A DNA stretch of 64,000 bases from Spiroplasma melliferum (GTDB taxonomy: Bacteria; Bacillota_I; Bacilli_A; Mycoplasmatales; Mycoplasmataceae): the NCBI GenBank assembly GCA_005222125.1, contig CP029202.1, forward strand, positions 558,001-622,000, read 5' to 3'. Both the position numbers and the translations under genes were made by a program. Within the stretch, counting starts at the first letter, position 1. The number at the start of each line of letters is the position of its first letter. The notes under the pieces are model-generated. The model had not been told where the DNA came from. It did no database searches and saw nothing but the letters and a program-made list of their open reading frames with translations. This document shows, one piece after another, positions 1 through 8,835 of the stretch.

Positions 1-80
1 GCTGTTAAAGTAATAAAAGGAATAACTAAGCTTAAAATACCTAAAATAAATATTGAAAATAAAGATATTGTTTTTTTCAT
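1..80 (-). CDS. Plectrovirus attachment protein (prophage A), 5' end only
   Basis: The first 26 codons of the large virion attachment (pIII-like) protein. The hydrophobic signal peptide starts MKKTISLFSIF and matches the N-terminus of the prophage B copy at 14497. The rest lies outside the window, so the variable cassette seen in the other copies cannot be checked here. The gene is last in the minus-strand late operon of prophage A, 12 bp after the 78-aa membrane protein, with a TAGGAGT ribosome binding site. Confidence 0.85.
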   Translation of the reverse strand, partial: MKKTISLFSIFILGILSLVIPFITLT

Positions 81-92
81 ATTTAACTACTC

Positions 93-329
93 CTAACTAT
101 ACAATGTTTTAGAAACAATAAAGGCAAGAATATATAAACTTGAAATTGTTAACATTAGTGGATGACTAAATAAAATTGCCATTTTACCAAACAACGAAAG
201 TAACCAATTATCTGAATTATATAGATCCATAATAATATTTTTTGCTGATGTTAATTGATTTATAATAACTGTTATAAAACCTGTCCCAAAAATAGCGATT
301 GCTGCAACTAATAAAACTAATCTAATCAT
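93..329 (-). CDS. Plectrovirus 78-aa membrane protein (prophage A)
   Basis: A 78-aa protein with two hydrophobic stretches, at about residues 2-27 and 48-76, separated by a short polar loop containing [13 protein letters not shown]. It is nearly identical to the proteins at 14248, 25258 and 46212. Its start overlaps the stop of the preceding gene (TAATG), so the two are translationally coupled. Its fixed place between the 133-aa protein and the attachment protein suggests a minor coat or assembly role in the membrane, which is inferred from position. Confidence 0.85.
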   Translation of the reverse strand: MIRLVLLVAAIAIFGTGFITVIINQLTSAKNIIMDLYNSDNWLLSLFGKMAILFSHPLMLTISSLYILAFIVSKTLYS

Positions 330-730
330 TATTTATGTATCCTTCTATATGCTTGTTCTCTCGTTTTTGCTTGTTTAGCTAAACTTGATAATTGTTGTTT
401 ATTGCGATTAATTTTAAATTGCTTACGCTCTTTAATGTGTTTTTGTATACCTTGTTTAGTATCAGAAACTCCACGAGCTGTTGCAGAATATAATTGTGAT
501 GTGCTATTTTTAACAGTTGAACCTAATTCATTATATTGTGTTGATGTACCATGAATAGCATAAATTGATAATTTAATGATCATAAAAAAGATTATAAAAT
601 AAGCAATCGTTGTATTTGTCATTGGCAATTTAGTGTTTCAAATTACATCAAAAATAAACAAAAATACATCAAAAATAAAGCTAAATATCTTGTCTCAATT
701 ACTGTTGTTTTCAGTTAAAAAATTAATCAT
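329..730 (-). CDS. Plectrovirus 133-aa membrane protein with basic tail (prophage A)
   Basis: The start at 730 (MINFLTENN) overlaps the end of the Zot gene by 8 bp and reads through two TGA Trp codons. A later ATG at 628 is commonly reached if TGA is taken as stop, but the upstream part is conserved in all four copies. The N-terminal half is hydrophobic (about residues 15-32 and 38-55); the C-terminal half is Lys/Arg/Gln-rich ([17 protein letters not shown]). A membrane protein with a basic cytoplasmic tail fits a virion or assembly role; the exact function is unknown. Confidence 0.85.
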
Positions 731-1730
731 CTTTACCACTTCCTTTTTTAGGTTTTAAATTCTTCTTAAGAATATCAATGTCTAATAACTCTAAACGTTC
801 TTTTATTGTTAAATCTTTAAGTTGTGTTCAATAATACTCTTTAGTATCTGAAACATCATCATTTTTTAAATCACGAACAAATGAAAGTCATTTACTTTCA
901 TACTTTTGGGCGATTTCTAATGGAATAATAATCTTAAAAAACCGAATTCCTAATCCAACATCAGATCTATGTTTTGCACGTTTACCCTCTGCTGTACGCT
1001 TGACAGATTCGGTTTTTCAAATTTCATAATCAGTAATATCTTGAAAAATACCAATTCGCATAATAAAAAATCTGTTAAAAAAATTAATTCCTTTTTTAAC
1101 AATGGGTTTTTTCAAAGAAATAGGAATAATAATTCCACTAGCTAATTGGCGAATATTATTTCAAAGCATACCTTCACGTTGAGCTGTAAATAAAGCACGA
1201 TGTCCAAAATGTCTAGCTAATACAATCCAAGGAATTTTACCACGATGAGTTACTTTTTCATCATGAGGACTAGTTCCGTCAATATATAAAAAACTCTCAT
1301 CAAACAAAATTAAACTATCATCTGGGGGAACTGGTTTTGTTCGATCTGTAAAATCTAAATTCTTAAAAGTTAAAACTTTAACTTTATCATCTTCTAATGG
1401 ATAGTTACTATAAATTTTATCTGTTAATAATTTCATTGTTTCCGACAAATAAGTTAAAAGCAGTGTTTTACCAGTACCTAATTTACCAATAATTACTGAT
1501 AAAGGATTATCTCAAACAAAATTTACTAAACGAAAAGCATTCAACTGATAAAAAATATTTTTTCATAATCATCAAACAAAATAAACACATTGTAAAGCAA
1601 ATAATAATCAAAACACTAAGCCGGTATAATTTAATGAAATAATTCAAATTAATAAATCAATTAAACTAAACAAAACCATTGAACCATTAATATAACAAAA
1701 ATTTATTAGAAAAAATACAAACTTTTTCAT
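723..1730 (-). CDS. Zot-like filamentous-phage assembly ATPase (prophage A)
   Basis: A 335-aa protein with two N-terminal hydrophobic segments (about residues 3-33 and 35-55), then a P-loop GKLGTGKT at residues 82-89 and a Walker-B-like DDSLILFDES near residue 140. This is the pI/Zot organisation: a membrane-bound ATPase that drives extrusion of filamentous phages. The start overlaps the stop of the 67-aa protein (TAATG). It is intact here and in prophages C and E; only the C-terminal third survives in B. Family assignment rests on the P-loop, the membrane segments and gene order. Confidence 0.85.
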
Positions 1731-1933
1731 TACTTAAAATACCCAACTATTTTAAAAATCATTCACAATAAGAACCAAGTTAAAAATAAAATAACAATTC
1801 AAATACCAACCATCATAGTTAAATATTCATTTTGAGTCAAAGTCCAAGTTGTAATACTTTCAACGTTAGATTTGTCAATAAATAAAAATATATGAATAAA
1901 AAACTCTTTTAATTTTTCTCAATCTTTTGCCAT
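1730..1933 (-). CDS. Plectrovirus 67-aa single-pass membrane protein (prophage A)
   Basis: Reads MAKDWEKLKEFF at the start and has one strong transmembrane stretch at about residues 40-62, rich in Trp encoded by TGA. It lies directly before Zot with a TAATG overlap. The same protein occurs at 20189 (C) and 44551 (E). Probably a minor virion or assembly component; the function is inferred from position only. Confidence 0.8.
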
Positions 1934-1936
1934 AAT

Positions 1937-2086
1937 TTAAAAACTTCACATTTTTTGAATGATTTTAAAAAACATACCAAAAAATAAAACTATAAACAAC
2001 ACAAACGATATAACATATAAAAATTCAGGAGCATTTGAACCAATAATATAACATACAAATTGAACTCAATAATCATATAAACTCAT
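1937..2086 (-). CDS. Plectrovirus 49-aa membrane protein (prophage A)
   Basis: A 49-aa protein beginning MSLYDYWVQF with one long hydrophobic core (residues about 20-42) and a short basic end. The ATG directly follows the stop of the 143-aa protein (TAAATG). Conserved in prophages C and E. Too short for the usual gene finders, but its conserved position and sequence in three copies support it. Confidence 0.75.
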
Positions 2087-2518
2087 TTAATTTAAATCTT
2101 TCAAATCATTAATTAACTTTTCTACTTTTTCATCACTTCAATTTGTTAAATTATTATTAGTTGTTTTTAGTTTTTTAGGTTCACCGGGGAATAATGCTTT
2201 TTTCATTTGTGTAAAATAATTTTGTTTATATTGATTATATAAATTGATTAATTCTGTTCCAGTTAAATGTTTTCACACATGACGTTTTAAATTTTCATCA
2301 TACTTTACAATAGGATAAGAATTCTCATAAATCAAACCAATAGCTACTTGATCAGAATGTGCTTTACTAGGATAAATAAACTTATTACTCAACCAAAAAC
2401 CAATATGTTTATTATGATTAGGTAAATTAATAAATGAAGCTTTATCTGTTCTAAAAACTATAAATTCTTTTCGAATAAAATAATTCTCCACATCAATATT
2501 TTTCTTATAAAAACTCAC
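2087..2518 (-). CDS. Plectrovirus conserved 143-aa protein (prophage A)
   Basis: Starts at GTG 2518, about 6 nt after an AGGTG element. The protein is soluble and contains the conserved core [23 protein letters not shown]. It reads through several TGA codons and ends DLKDLN. Present in all three complete front halves (A, C, E), so part of the core phage set; its place just before the membrane/assembly genes would suit a DNA-binding or morphogenesis protein, but no known fold is recognised. In prophage C it is fused in frame to the upstream small gene. Confidence 0.75.
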
Positions 2519-2527
2519 AAAAACACC

Positions 2528-2713
2528 TTACTTTCATACATATAACTCATTTCTATTAGTATCAATACCTGCGAACCATTTACTTTCAATTATTCTGCGA
2601 AAAGCTTGAAAACCGTTATATCCAATAAATCACTTAATATCAATAACTTTTATAATATTAAATTGACTTAATGCTGGATTAGAACCTCCTTTATAGTCTG
2701 GTTTCTGATACAT
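2528..2713 (-). CDS. Small plectrovirus protein, 61 aa (prophage A)
   Basis: A 61-aa frame starting MYQKPDYKGG with two TGA Trp codons, overlapping the preceding CxxC protein by 23 bp. It contains the segment KWFIGYNGFQAFRRIIESKWFAG (quoted in part), which has no recognised family. Most of this gene is deleted in prophage C, where its first six codons are joined to the next gene. Absent from prophage E. Confidence 0.55.
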
Positions 2714-2855
2714 TATTCAAATCAACTCGCTTTCTATTACATTGCATCGAACAAACATTTAACTTAAAATATAAATTACCAACAAATTTTTTATTCAAAA
2801 TAGAATAACAAATTTGACATTTGCGATTAATAAAAAATATTCAAATTCCTAACAC
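2691..2855 (-). CDS. Small zinc-ribbon-like protein, 54 aa (prophage A)
   Basis: Starts at GTG 2855 right behind the methyltransferase, within reach of its AAGGAG. A CQIC pair and a CSMQC pair, 25-30 residues apart, suggest a treble-clef or zinc-ribbon fold. The prophage C counterpart at 20964 begins with ATG in the same place, which supports the GTG start. Accessory to the phage, since prophage E lacks it. Confidence 0.6.
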
Positions 2856-2857
2856 AA

Positions 2858-3661
2858 TTAATCACACTCCTTAAAAAGTTTAAGTTGTCTAGAAATATTT
2901 GGTTTAAAATTCATAATTAATAATTCTTGGCCTAATTCAATTAATTTATTTTTATGTTTCATATCATAAATTTTTTCTCATTCAATTTGATAAAAATTAC
3001 TAAACAAATTTTTAATATATTCACAATTATTTAAACTTAAAATAAATTTTCCTTTTATATTTTTTAAAAAATACAATAATTCTTCATAATCAAATTTGTA
3101 ATGCTTATACATAGCAGAAACATTTGCAATATAATAAGGCGGATCTAAATAAAAAACAGTATTCTTATCATCATAAATTTTAATAATTTCAAAATAATTT
3201 TTATTTTCTAAAATTGCATTATATTTATTTAGTAAATATTCACATAATTTAACACGATCTAAACAATCATAATATTTTAATTCATAACGTGTAATTGAAA
3301 AAGTAGTATTTTCACGACCACTTCAACCTAAACGATTTTGAAATAAAGTTTCTCAACCTTTTTTGCCAAATTTAGGTAACGAATTATAAATATTTTTAGC
3401 TTCTTCAACAGAATTAAATTTGGGATATTTATTAATAATATTATTGGTTTTTACATCATTTCAAAAAGTCATTAAATCAGAATTAATATCATTTAATATT
3501 ATTTCATCTACTTTGTCATTAAACATTAAACGCAAACCAATCGCAGCTGAACCAGCAAATAATTCTACATATCTTTTTATTTTGTTGGGAAAAAAGGAAG
3601 ATATAAATTTATCAGCTTTAGTTTTTCCACCGACTCATGATAAAGGGCTTAAAAATTGCAT
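2858..3661 (-). CDS. D12-class adenine-N6 DNA methyltransferase (Dam-like), prophage A
   Basis: A 267-aa protein with the SAM-binding motif ELFAGSAAIGL near residue 34 and the catalytic DPPYY near residue 172, in the order of the D12 (Dam) family. It would methylate adenine in a short target, giving the phage protection from host restriction or an epigenetic mark. It sits in the variable region between the non-coding region and the core late genes; prophage C has small Cys-rich genes there instead and prophage E has nothing. No cognate nuclease is nearby, so it is a solitary methyltransferase. Confidence 0.85.
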
Positions 3662-3664
3662 AAA

Positions 3665-3784
3665 CTATTTCGCAATATTACTTTCTAACTGTTCTGCAAT
3701 ATGTTGATAAAAACTCATTTCTTTTCGAATAATAAAAGTAGCTTGCATTGTCTTAATTTTAATTTCATCTAATAAATCTTGCAT
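3665..3784 (-). CDS. Small coiled-coil protein, 39 aa (prophage A)
   Basis: A 39-aa frame starting MQDLLDEIKIKTMQ, preceded by GAGGA and lying in the 3-bp gap between the 120-aa protein and the methyltransferase. Charged and helical, without a known domain. A 55-aa homologue with an internal insertion occurs at 21363 in prophage C, which supports it being a real gene. Confidence 0.55.
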   Translation of the reverse strand: MQDLLDEIKIKTMQATFIIRKEMSFYQHIAEQLESNIAK

Positions 3785-3786
3785 AA

Positions 3787-4149
3787 TTATTCCTCTAAAC
3801 TTTCTATTTTTTCCTTGAATTCAGATTTTATAACATAAGCACCTTCCGCTCCAATAATTAATGATTTCCCTTGAATATATACAAAATCACTTTTCTTGAA
3901 TGTTGGATATTTTCTATTTTTTTCAGCAAGTTTATTTTCATAAAAACTTTTTACTTTTTCTAAAATTTGCTCACGATCACTTTCAGAAAATATTTCATCT
4001 ACTTCATATTGATTTAATTGTTCTTGATATTCTTTTAACATTTCATAAGTTGCTTTCAAAACATCTGGTGCCATATTATTAGGCCACTTTGTAAAATCTT
4101 GGCCACAAATTGAAATTACTTGTTCAATACTATCTATAATTTTTTTCAT
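3787..4149 (-). CDS. Plectrovirus early accessory protein, 120 aa (prophage A)
   Basis: Start chosen at ATG 4149 (MKKIIDSIEQ), which has an AGGAG 7 nt upstream; a longer frame from 4182 lacks one. Helical and acidic (EIFSESDREQILEKVKSFYE). The prophage C homologue (21533) keeps the first 80 residues almost unchanged but then carries a Cys-rich tail, whereas this copy has an unrelated tail, so the C-terminus appears to have been swapped. First gene after the non-coding region. Confidence 0.7.
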   Translation of the reverse strand: MKKIIDSIEQVISICGQDFTKWPNNMAPDVLKATYEMLKEYQEQLNQYEVDEIFSESDREQILEKVKSFYENKLAEKNRKYPTFKKSDFVYIQGKSLIIGAEGAYVIKSEFKEKIESLEE

Positions 4150-4182
4150 AAAAATACTCCTAACATTTACTGTAATAACCAA

Positions 4183-4377
4183 TGTTGTATTAATGTAACT
4201 TAATTATTGTTAAATAAACAATGTTAATAAACAATGTAATAAAAAACAAAAATACAAAATTGGCACACTGAAAAGTACTATTAACAACGTTAATAGAAAA
4301 TATAAAATTAAAATTAATAAACCAAATAACAAAGCTAGTGTGCCACAGCTAAGATATATGATCAGTTATAATAAATA
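4183..4377. other. Plectrovirus non-coding region with iterons and long inverted repeat (prophage A)
   Basis: A gene-free region between coat protein and early genes. It holds several copies of ACAATGTT or its variants (4196-4235) and a GGCACACT/AGTGTGCC inverted repeat about 70 bp apart (4262-4342). The same pieces occur in prophages C and E at the same place. Filamentous phages keep their origins in such regions, so this is the likely replication origin or control region; that is inferred. Confidence 0.55.
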
Positions 4378-4626
4378 TTAAAAGCCTTTAACCATCACAC
4401 GGAAAAAGTTTAAAATCTTAATAATAACTCAAATTCCAAATGGAATTAAAATAATTCAAGCATCACCAAGAAAGGTCATTAATTGGGGTAACACTGCATA
4501 AACAGCATCTTTAACTTTCATCATAGCTTGTCCTAAACCACTTCAAATAGAATCCATTCCACCTGAAATAGTAGGAGTATCTGCAGCTAGAAAATTAACA
4601 GCTGTTGTTAAATACATACCTAACAT
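4378..4626 (-). CDS. Plectrovirus major coat protein (pVIII-like), prophage A
   Basis: An 82-aa protein with a cleavable-looking N-terminal leader (MLGMYLTTAVNFLAAD), an amphipathic helix (residues about 25-45), a transmembrane helix (about 53-70) and a short basic end (FFRVMVKGF). This is the design of a filamentous phage major coat protein. It overlaps the previous gene by one base (TAATG) and is followed by the non-coding region, consistent with a strongly expressed terminal gene. Confidence 0.85.
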
Positions 4627-4775
4627 TATTCCTTATCCTCCTTACTTTTAATTTCTTTTTTATCTTTTTTCTTTCCTTGAATTTGGCGAATTTTTTGATA
4701 AATTGATAAACCAATTCAAGCAAGAATTCCTAAAATAATAACAATACTAAATATTCATGTTAACCATACTGGCAT
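4626..4775 (-). CDS. Plectrovirus 49-aa membrane protein upstream of coat (prophage A)
   Basis: Begins MPVWLTWIFSIVIILG, one transmembrane helix followed by a Lys-rich tail (YQKIRQIQGKKKDKK). Clear AGGAGG 12 nt before the ATG. Present at the same place in C and E. Probably a minor coat or membrane protein coupled to coat-protein translation through the TAATG overlap. Confidence 0.8.
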
Positions 4776-4883
4776 AACTTAATTCCTCCTAGAAATTTAG
4801 CTTGCGCGGCACGCTTCGCGTGTTCGCTACGCTCAAAATAAACAATATTGAATAAATTACCGCTAATAAATTACGCGGATAAT

Positions 4884-4997
4884 TTATTCATTTTCTTTTA
4901 CATTATTAGTTACTATTTTATTAACAGTATTAATAACATTATCTTTTCCATACTTAGTTACTAAGGACCGCAAAATAAAATAATGTTTTCTTTCCAT
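4884..4997 (-). CDS. Plectrovirus leading small protein, 37 aa (prophage A)
   Basis: A 37-aa frame starting MERKHYFILRSLVTKYGKD with AGGAG 10-12 nt upstream. It is the first gene inside the phage left end; homologues at 23116 and 43053 keep the motif YFILRSLV.KYGKD. Basic, helical, possibly a DNA-binding regulator, but no family is recognised. Between it and the next gene (4790-4883) lie GC-richer short palindromes (CACGCTTCGCGTG). Confidence 0.65.
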   Translation of the reverse strand: MERKHYFILRSLVTKYGKDNVINTVNKIVTNNVKENE

Positions 4998-5002
4998 TAA
5001 AA

Positions 5003-5028
5003 AAATCAACTCCTTTCTGAGTTGATTT
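5003..5028. terminator. Hairpin at left end of prophage A
   Basis: Perfect 10-bp stem AAATCAACTC/GAGTTGATTT with a 6-nt loop. The minus-strand loop and arm supply the ribosome binding site of the 37-aa gene, so the hairpin could both end transcription from outside and mask that site. Confidence 0.6.
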
Positions 5029-5057
5029 GTTGCACTTCATATTACAATTTACACCTT
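5024..5057. repeat. IS30-like terminal inverted repeat, left end of prophage A
   Basis: Read on the minus strand this is GGTGTAAATTGTAATATGAA followed by GTGCAACAAATC. The same sequence, inverted, closes the right ends of prophages B (19805) and C (30250). An AAATTGTAA...GTGCAACA end is the kind found on IS30-family elements, and B and C carry IS30 transposases. It marks the boundary between prophage A and the chromosome. Confidence 0.7.
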
Positions 5058-5224
5058 TAAAAAGTTTCTTATGTTAAAATATTTTTAGTAATAAGCATAA
5101 CTTAAGAATGACCGTGTAAAAAAGTAACTTAAAATTTATATAAATAAAGAATGAATTATTAATAATACTTTTTTCATTTTTTATTTATTTTGTTAAGTTA
5201 AAAAAAGACAGAAAGGAATAAAAA

Positions 5225-7180
5225 ATGAAAAGAATTTTATATTTATTAAGTGCTATAACATTAGGAGGAACAACATCATTAGTAACGGCAGTTCAAACAG
5301 TAACAAAGTCTTCACCCCCATCATTAGTTGATATTTTAACAACAGTCAACATTGGAAGGATTGAACTTAATGATGAAGAACATATTCGTACTAGTTTACG
5401 TGATTTAAATAATCCAATTTTTTCTCACCCAGGTTTTAGTGAAGCTTTAGTATTTGATCGTATTACATGAAATAGAGCAACAGCACATTTAGAACAAAGC
5501 ATTATCGTAGAAGGAAATAGATTAATCCCGCGTCTTATTACTTTTACTATTGATTTTACTGCAGATACTTTTACTTTAGCTACTCTAATTCCAAATCGAA
5601 ATTTAGGAGTTCTTGATGATAATTATTCATATACAATTTTAACAAGATTACAAGAAGAAAATCCTGAAATAGTATCTTCAGAATTATATTTAGAAGTATC
5701 AGAAGTATATGAAAATCGTGCAATAATTCGTAACATTAATGCGACATGACATCGGATTGGACAACCAGAAATTGAAGTTAATTTTACAACAAATAATTAT
5801 ATTTTAAATTCTTTAATCCATAATCGTAATTTAGGAGAATTAAGAAACAATGATGAAGCAACAATTAGAACAGCAATTATTAATGCAAATTCAAATTTGC
5901 AACCAAATGATATTCAACAGATTACTGATATTACTAATAATAGTGCGCGAATTTATGGACAACTTGCCTCAACTAGCGGTTCAATTATAACTTTACCAAC
6001 TAATAGATGAGGATTATCAGGTAATAGGTGACGTCCAGCCTTGAGCAATGAAGATACGAGGGCTTATGAACAAATTTTTGAAAATGCTATTATTGTTCAT
6101 TTTACATTAGGAGAAGAAGCAAATTATGCAACAATTAGGCCAGATGAAAATGCGAGTTATGAAACAATTGCACCAAATGATAATCACATTTATGAAACAA
6201 TTAGGCCATCTTCACATACGAATGCTCCACCACCTGCTTCAACTCAAACTACAGTTGAAAAAATAACAAAACAAAATATTCATGATAGTATGAAGTCTTA
6301 TAATACTGCATTAAAAATAGAGAAAGAAAAACATTTAGTTAAAATAAATGAACATTATGCTAATTTGTCTGAACAAGAACAAGAAGAATTTAATAATAAA
6401 ATACGTACAATTGGTCTAACTGCAACAAACTTAGGAATTTCAGGGACTGGATTATTAACGCTTTCAAAGGTTACAAATACTTCGCCAATTAAAGGTTTAA
6501 GAATGAGTGCTAACTATCTTAAAAATATGATGTCTTCTGCTCGTACTAGTGCAGCAATAGAAACTGAAGAAGCAGTGGAATTAACACCTTTATTATCAAC
6601 AAGTGCTCCAGAAGGATTAGCAGCAGCTGAGACATTAACAACGGTAGAAGCAACGACAGTTGGAGCAACTGAAGCAACCGTTATTGGAACTGAAGCGACG
6701 ATTAGTACCGCATTAGCTCCTGAGACGGTAGGATTATCATTAATCATTGGTGTGTTTATTGCTGCGGGAACAGGAATTATCTATTGATTATTTAGTTCTA
6801 GTGAAAAGCCTACTGTTGTTAAACACCAATCGGATAATCAATATAATGAAATTGAAAAATATTATCAATTTTTAGCACATGATAAATTAAAAATTAGTAT
6901 TTCTACTAAGGAATGAGATTTAATTAAGAAAATTTTTCAAGAAAATTATTATGATTTTAATGGATTTAAACAAAAGGTTAAAACGCAAATTCTTGGTTTT
7001 CATCAAGAGGATCATAGTGGCTGAGGGGGAGCAATTTCATCAGCTGATATTGATATTTTAATTCAAACTATGTTTTATCATTTTACAACAATAAATAAAT
7101 ATTTTGTATTAACAAACCAACATGGTTGAAAAATTGTAACAAATACAATTGGAAGTTATTTACAATTTGAACCAGAATAA
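5225..7180 (+). CDS. Secreted or membrane protein with three 11-residue tyrosine repeats
   Basis: A 651-aa protein read through nine or more TGA codons, with an AAAGGA site before the ATG. Order: signal peptide (1-22); three loosely similar segments around N(R)NLG..........I.T.L (about 38, 130 and 200); tyrosine repeats NYATIRPDENA / SYETIAPNDNH / IYETIRPS with tyrosines at 301, 312 and 323; a Pro/Thr linker; a helical segment (345-400); a Thr/Ala-rich stretch; a transmembrane helix (about 500-522); and a 125-aa C-terminal domain. The repeats resemble the EPIYA-like tyrosine motifs of bacterial effectors (consensus .Y.TI). A known family is not recognised. It opens a cluster of secreted proteins. 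Confidence 0.7.
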
Positions 7181-7189
7181 AATCAAGAG

Positions 7190-7466
7190 TAAAATTTTAA
7201 AGGTTTAGAAGAAAAAAGCGCATAAAAGTGGCATAACATTATTGTGAAATTATTCTTTTCGTTTTGATTTAATGAAAGTAACAGGACGAAAAAAAGTCTA
7301 TTGATTATCTGCTTTTAGTGATTATGGTTAAACTAATGAAGAAGAATTTTTTGCAGAAGCATTTACATATTGATTTTTAGTTCCAAATAAATTAAAAGTA
7401 AGATTATGAGAATTTTGGCATGAATATTTAACAAGTTATTTACCAACTTTAATATTACAACAATAA
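7190..7466 (+). pseudogene. Decayed zinc-metalloprotease domain (ATLF-like)
   Basis: The frame from 7260 reads RFDLMKVTGRKKVYW...SDYG*TNEEEFFAEAFTYWF and is stopped by TAA at 7329-7331. The NEEEFFAEAF segment is the typical glutamate-ligand motif of anthrax-lethal-factor-like metalloproteases, and just upstream, in another frame, HKSG(H) looks like a worn HExGH zinc motif. At least one frameshift and one stop make it non-functional. It directly follows the tyrosine-repeat gene, so may once have been a neighbouring toxin. Confidence 0.55.
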
Positions 7467-7527
7467 ATGAAAAAGTAGAAATTTGAGTATGTAAAGAAAA
7501 AGTGGACATAAAAAATAAAATTGCTTT

Positions 7528-7571
7528 AGGATTGAGTTATTCTGTATTTAACAGGACTTAATCCTTTTTTA
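7528..7571 (+). terminator. Probable terminator / IS-end remnant
   Basis: Arms AGGATTGAGT and ACTTAATCCT (one G-T pair) are followed by TTTTTT. Just upstream, AAGTGGACATAAAAAA (7499-7514) resembles the end at 12437, AAGTAGACATAAAAAA, so the region is also likely the remains of an IS3-family element end. Confidence 0.45.
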
Positions 7572-7893
7572 ATTTGTTTTGTCGTCTAACTTCATTATAT
7601 AATTTTAAGTTAGCAAAAAATATGCAAATTAATTTAAAAGTATTGCAAATATTTTGATAAAAATAGAAATTATTTCTTAAAAATATCATTATCAAAAGAT
7701 AGTGCTAGAATAAAACTAAGGTTTAGCAAATAGCAAATCTTTAATTTTACTAACAAACTAAGCCTTATTTTAAATAAGGTTAGAGGTTAGAGGTTACTAG
7801 TGATAATTGTTAATTACATATTTTTATTTATATAATTTTTAATTACCATTATTAATTTCATCCTTCTAAACTTAAGAATTTTTTGTTAATTAT

Positions 7894-7922
7894 CTGACAT
7901 TTATCTGGCATTTTAATATAAC
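7894..7922 (+). promoter_or_regulatory. Promoter candidate of the ETX/MTX2 toxin operon
   Basis: CTGACA (7894-7899), a 17-nt spacer and TATAAC (7917-7922), about 40 nt before the first toxin start. The -35 region lies in a perfect-length tandem repeat, TATCTGACATT TATCTGGCATT (7891-7912, one mismatch), which could be an operator. Confidence 0.45.
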
Positions 7923-7963
7923 AAAAAATTAATTAATACTTAATAAAAGAGGTGTAAAAAACT

Positions 7964-8815
7964 ATGATTAAAATGTTGCAGTTATTAACTGCATGCTTTA
8001 GCATTAATTCTTTTGTTATGCCCTTAGCATATCAGAATAATAATTTACTAGCAAAAAATATGACCGATTCAGAAACACCAAAAATTATTAATCTCGAAGA
8101 TTATATAACTAATGCTTTGTATAGTGATTTTAAATTACATCATCCTTCCGTGTTTATTAGAAACCTTAGTATAATATCTAAAAATTTAACTTATTCAAAT
8201 GAAAATGTTTCCGTTAAAAATAATATTGCAACAAATAATAAGGAAACAAGTGACATTGACCCTGGCCTTTATTTTGGAAAAGCAACTTTTACTAATGACA
8301 CTGATGAAATGCAAGTGTTTCAAACCCCGGAATTTATTCAAAAAGTAACAACAATCTATACTTATCAAACTGTAAATGGAATTTCAGGAGGAATTGAACT
8401 TAATTTTACATATCTTAATTTTAATTACAAAATTAATTATAGTAAGACAGACATTGAAACAACAACAAATACTGTCACGCTTACTGCTCCGAGTCAGACA
8501 ATTAAGGTAAAACCACATACTAAAAGTGATGCTTCAGTTTATTTGGGAACTTCAAGAGGCAATGCTTACCTTAATTTAAATGTTGATATTAGTGGAACAG
8601 TAAAATGTGAAATTAATAAAATTAATGGTATTGGCATTATTTATGAAGCAAATATTGCTGATGCTTTTAAATCATTGCAAACTTTTAGCGGCCTACCTGA
8701 TGCTATTAGCGTGAAAGACAATCAAACAATTCACTTTAATGGTTTAGGAAGTATTAATGGATTTGTTACTAAAACTAATTATTTTGTGAGAATTAAAGAC
8801 ACCCCAATCTTATAA
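7964..8815 (+). CDS. ETX/MTX2-family beta-pore-forming toxin, first copy
   Basis: 283 aa with a signal peptide (about 1-22). The central region follows the ETX/MTX2 pattern: F.NDTDEMQVFQTPEF, an amphipathic alternating stretch (about residues 140-160) as in the membrane-inserting hairpin, then TAPSQTIKVKPHTK and YLG....A.LNL.V.ISGT. The TAPSQTIKV.PHTK string is a signature of Clostridium epsilon toxin and Lysinibacillus Mtx2 relatives. Such proteins bind target cells, oligomerise and form beta-barrel pores. No TGA codons occur. Its GAGGTG site and the promoter candidate upstream suggest it heads a four-gene unit. Good candidate for a factor active on the insect or plant host. Confidence 0.82.
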   Translation: MIKMLQLLTACFSINSFVMPLAYQNNNLLAKNMTDSETPKIINLEDYITNALYSDFKLHHPSVFIRNLSIISKNLTYSNENVSVKNNIATNNKETSDIDPGLYFGKATFTNDTDEMQVFQTPEFIQKVTTIYTYQTVNGISGGIELNFTYLNFNYKINYSKTDIETTTNTVTLTAPSQTIKVKPHTKSDASVYLGTSRGNAYLNLNVDISGTVKCEINKINGIGIIYEANIADAFKSLQTFSGLPDAISVKDNQTIHFNGLGSINGFVTKTNYFVRIKDTPIL

Positions 8816-8835
8816 GAAAAGAGATGACTACTAAC

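Noticed and set aside
3420..4082. Plus-strand frames opposite the methyltransferase and the 120-aa gene
   Set aside because: Shadows of well-supported minus-strand genes that recur in other prophages.
6514..6747. Minus-strand 77-aa frame rich in Val/Ala/Thr
   Set aside because: It is the antisense of the Thr/Ala-rich stretch of the tyrosine-repeat protein, with no ribosome binding site.
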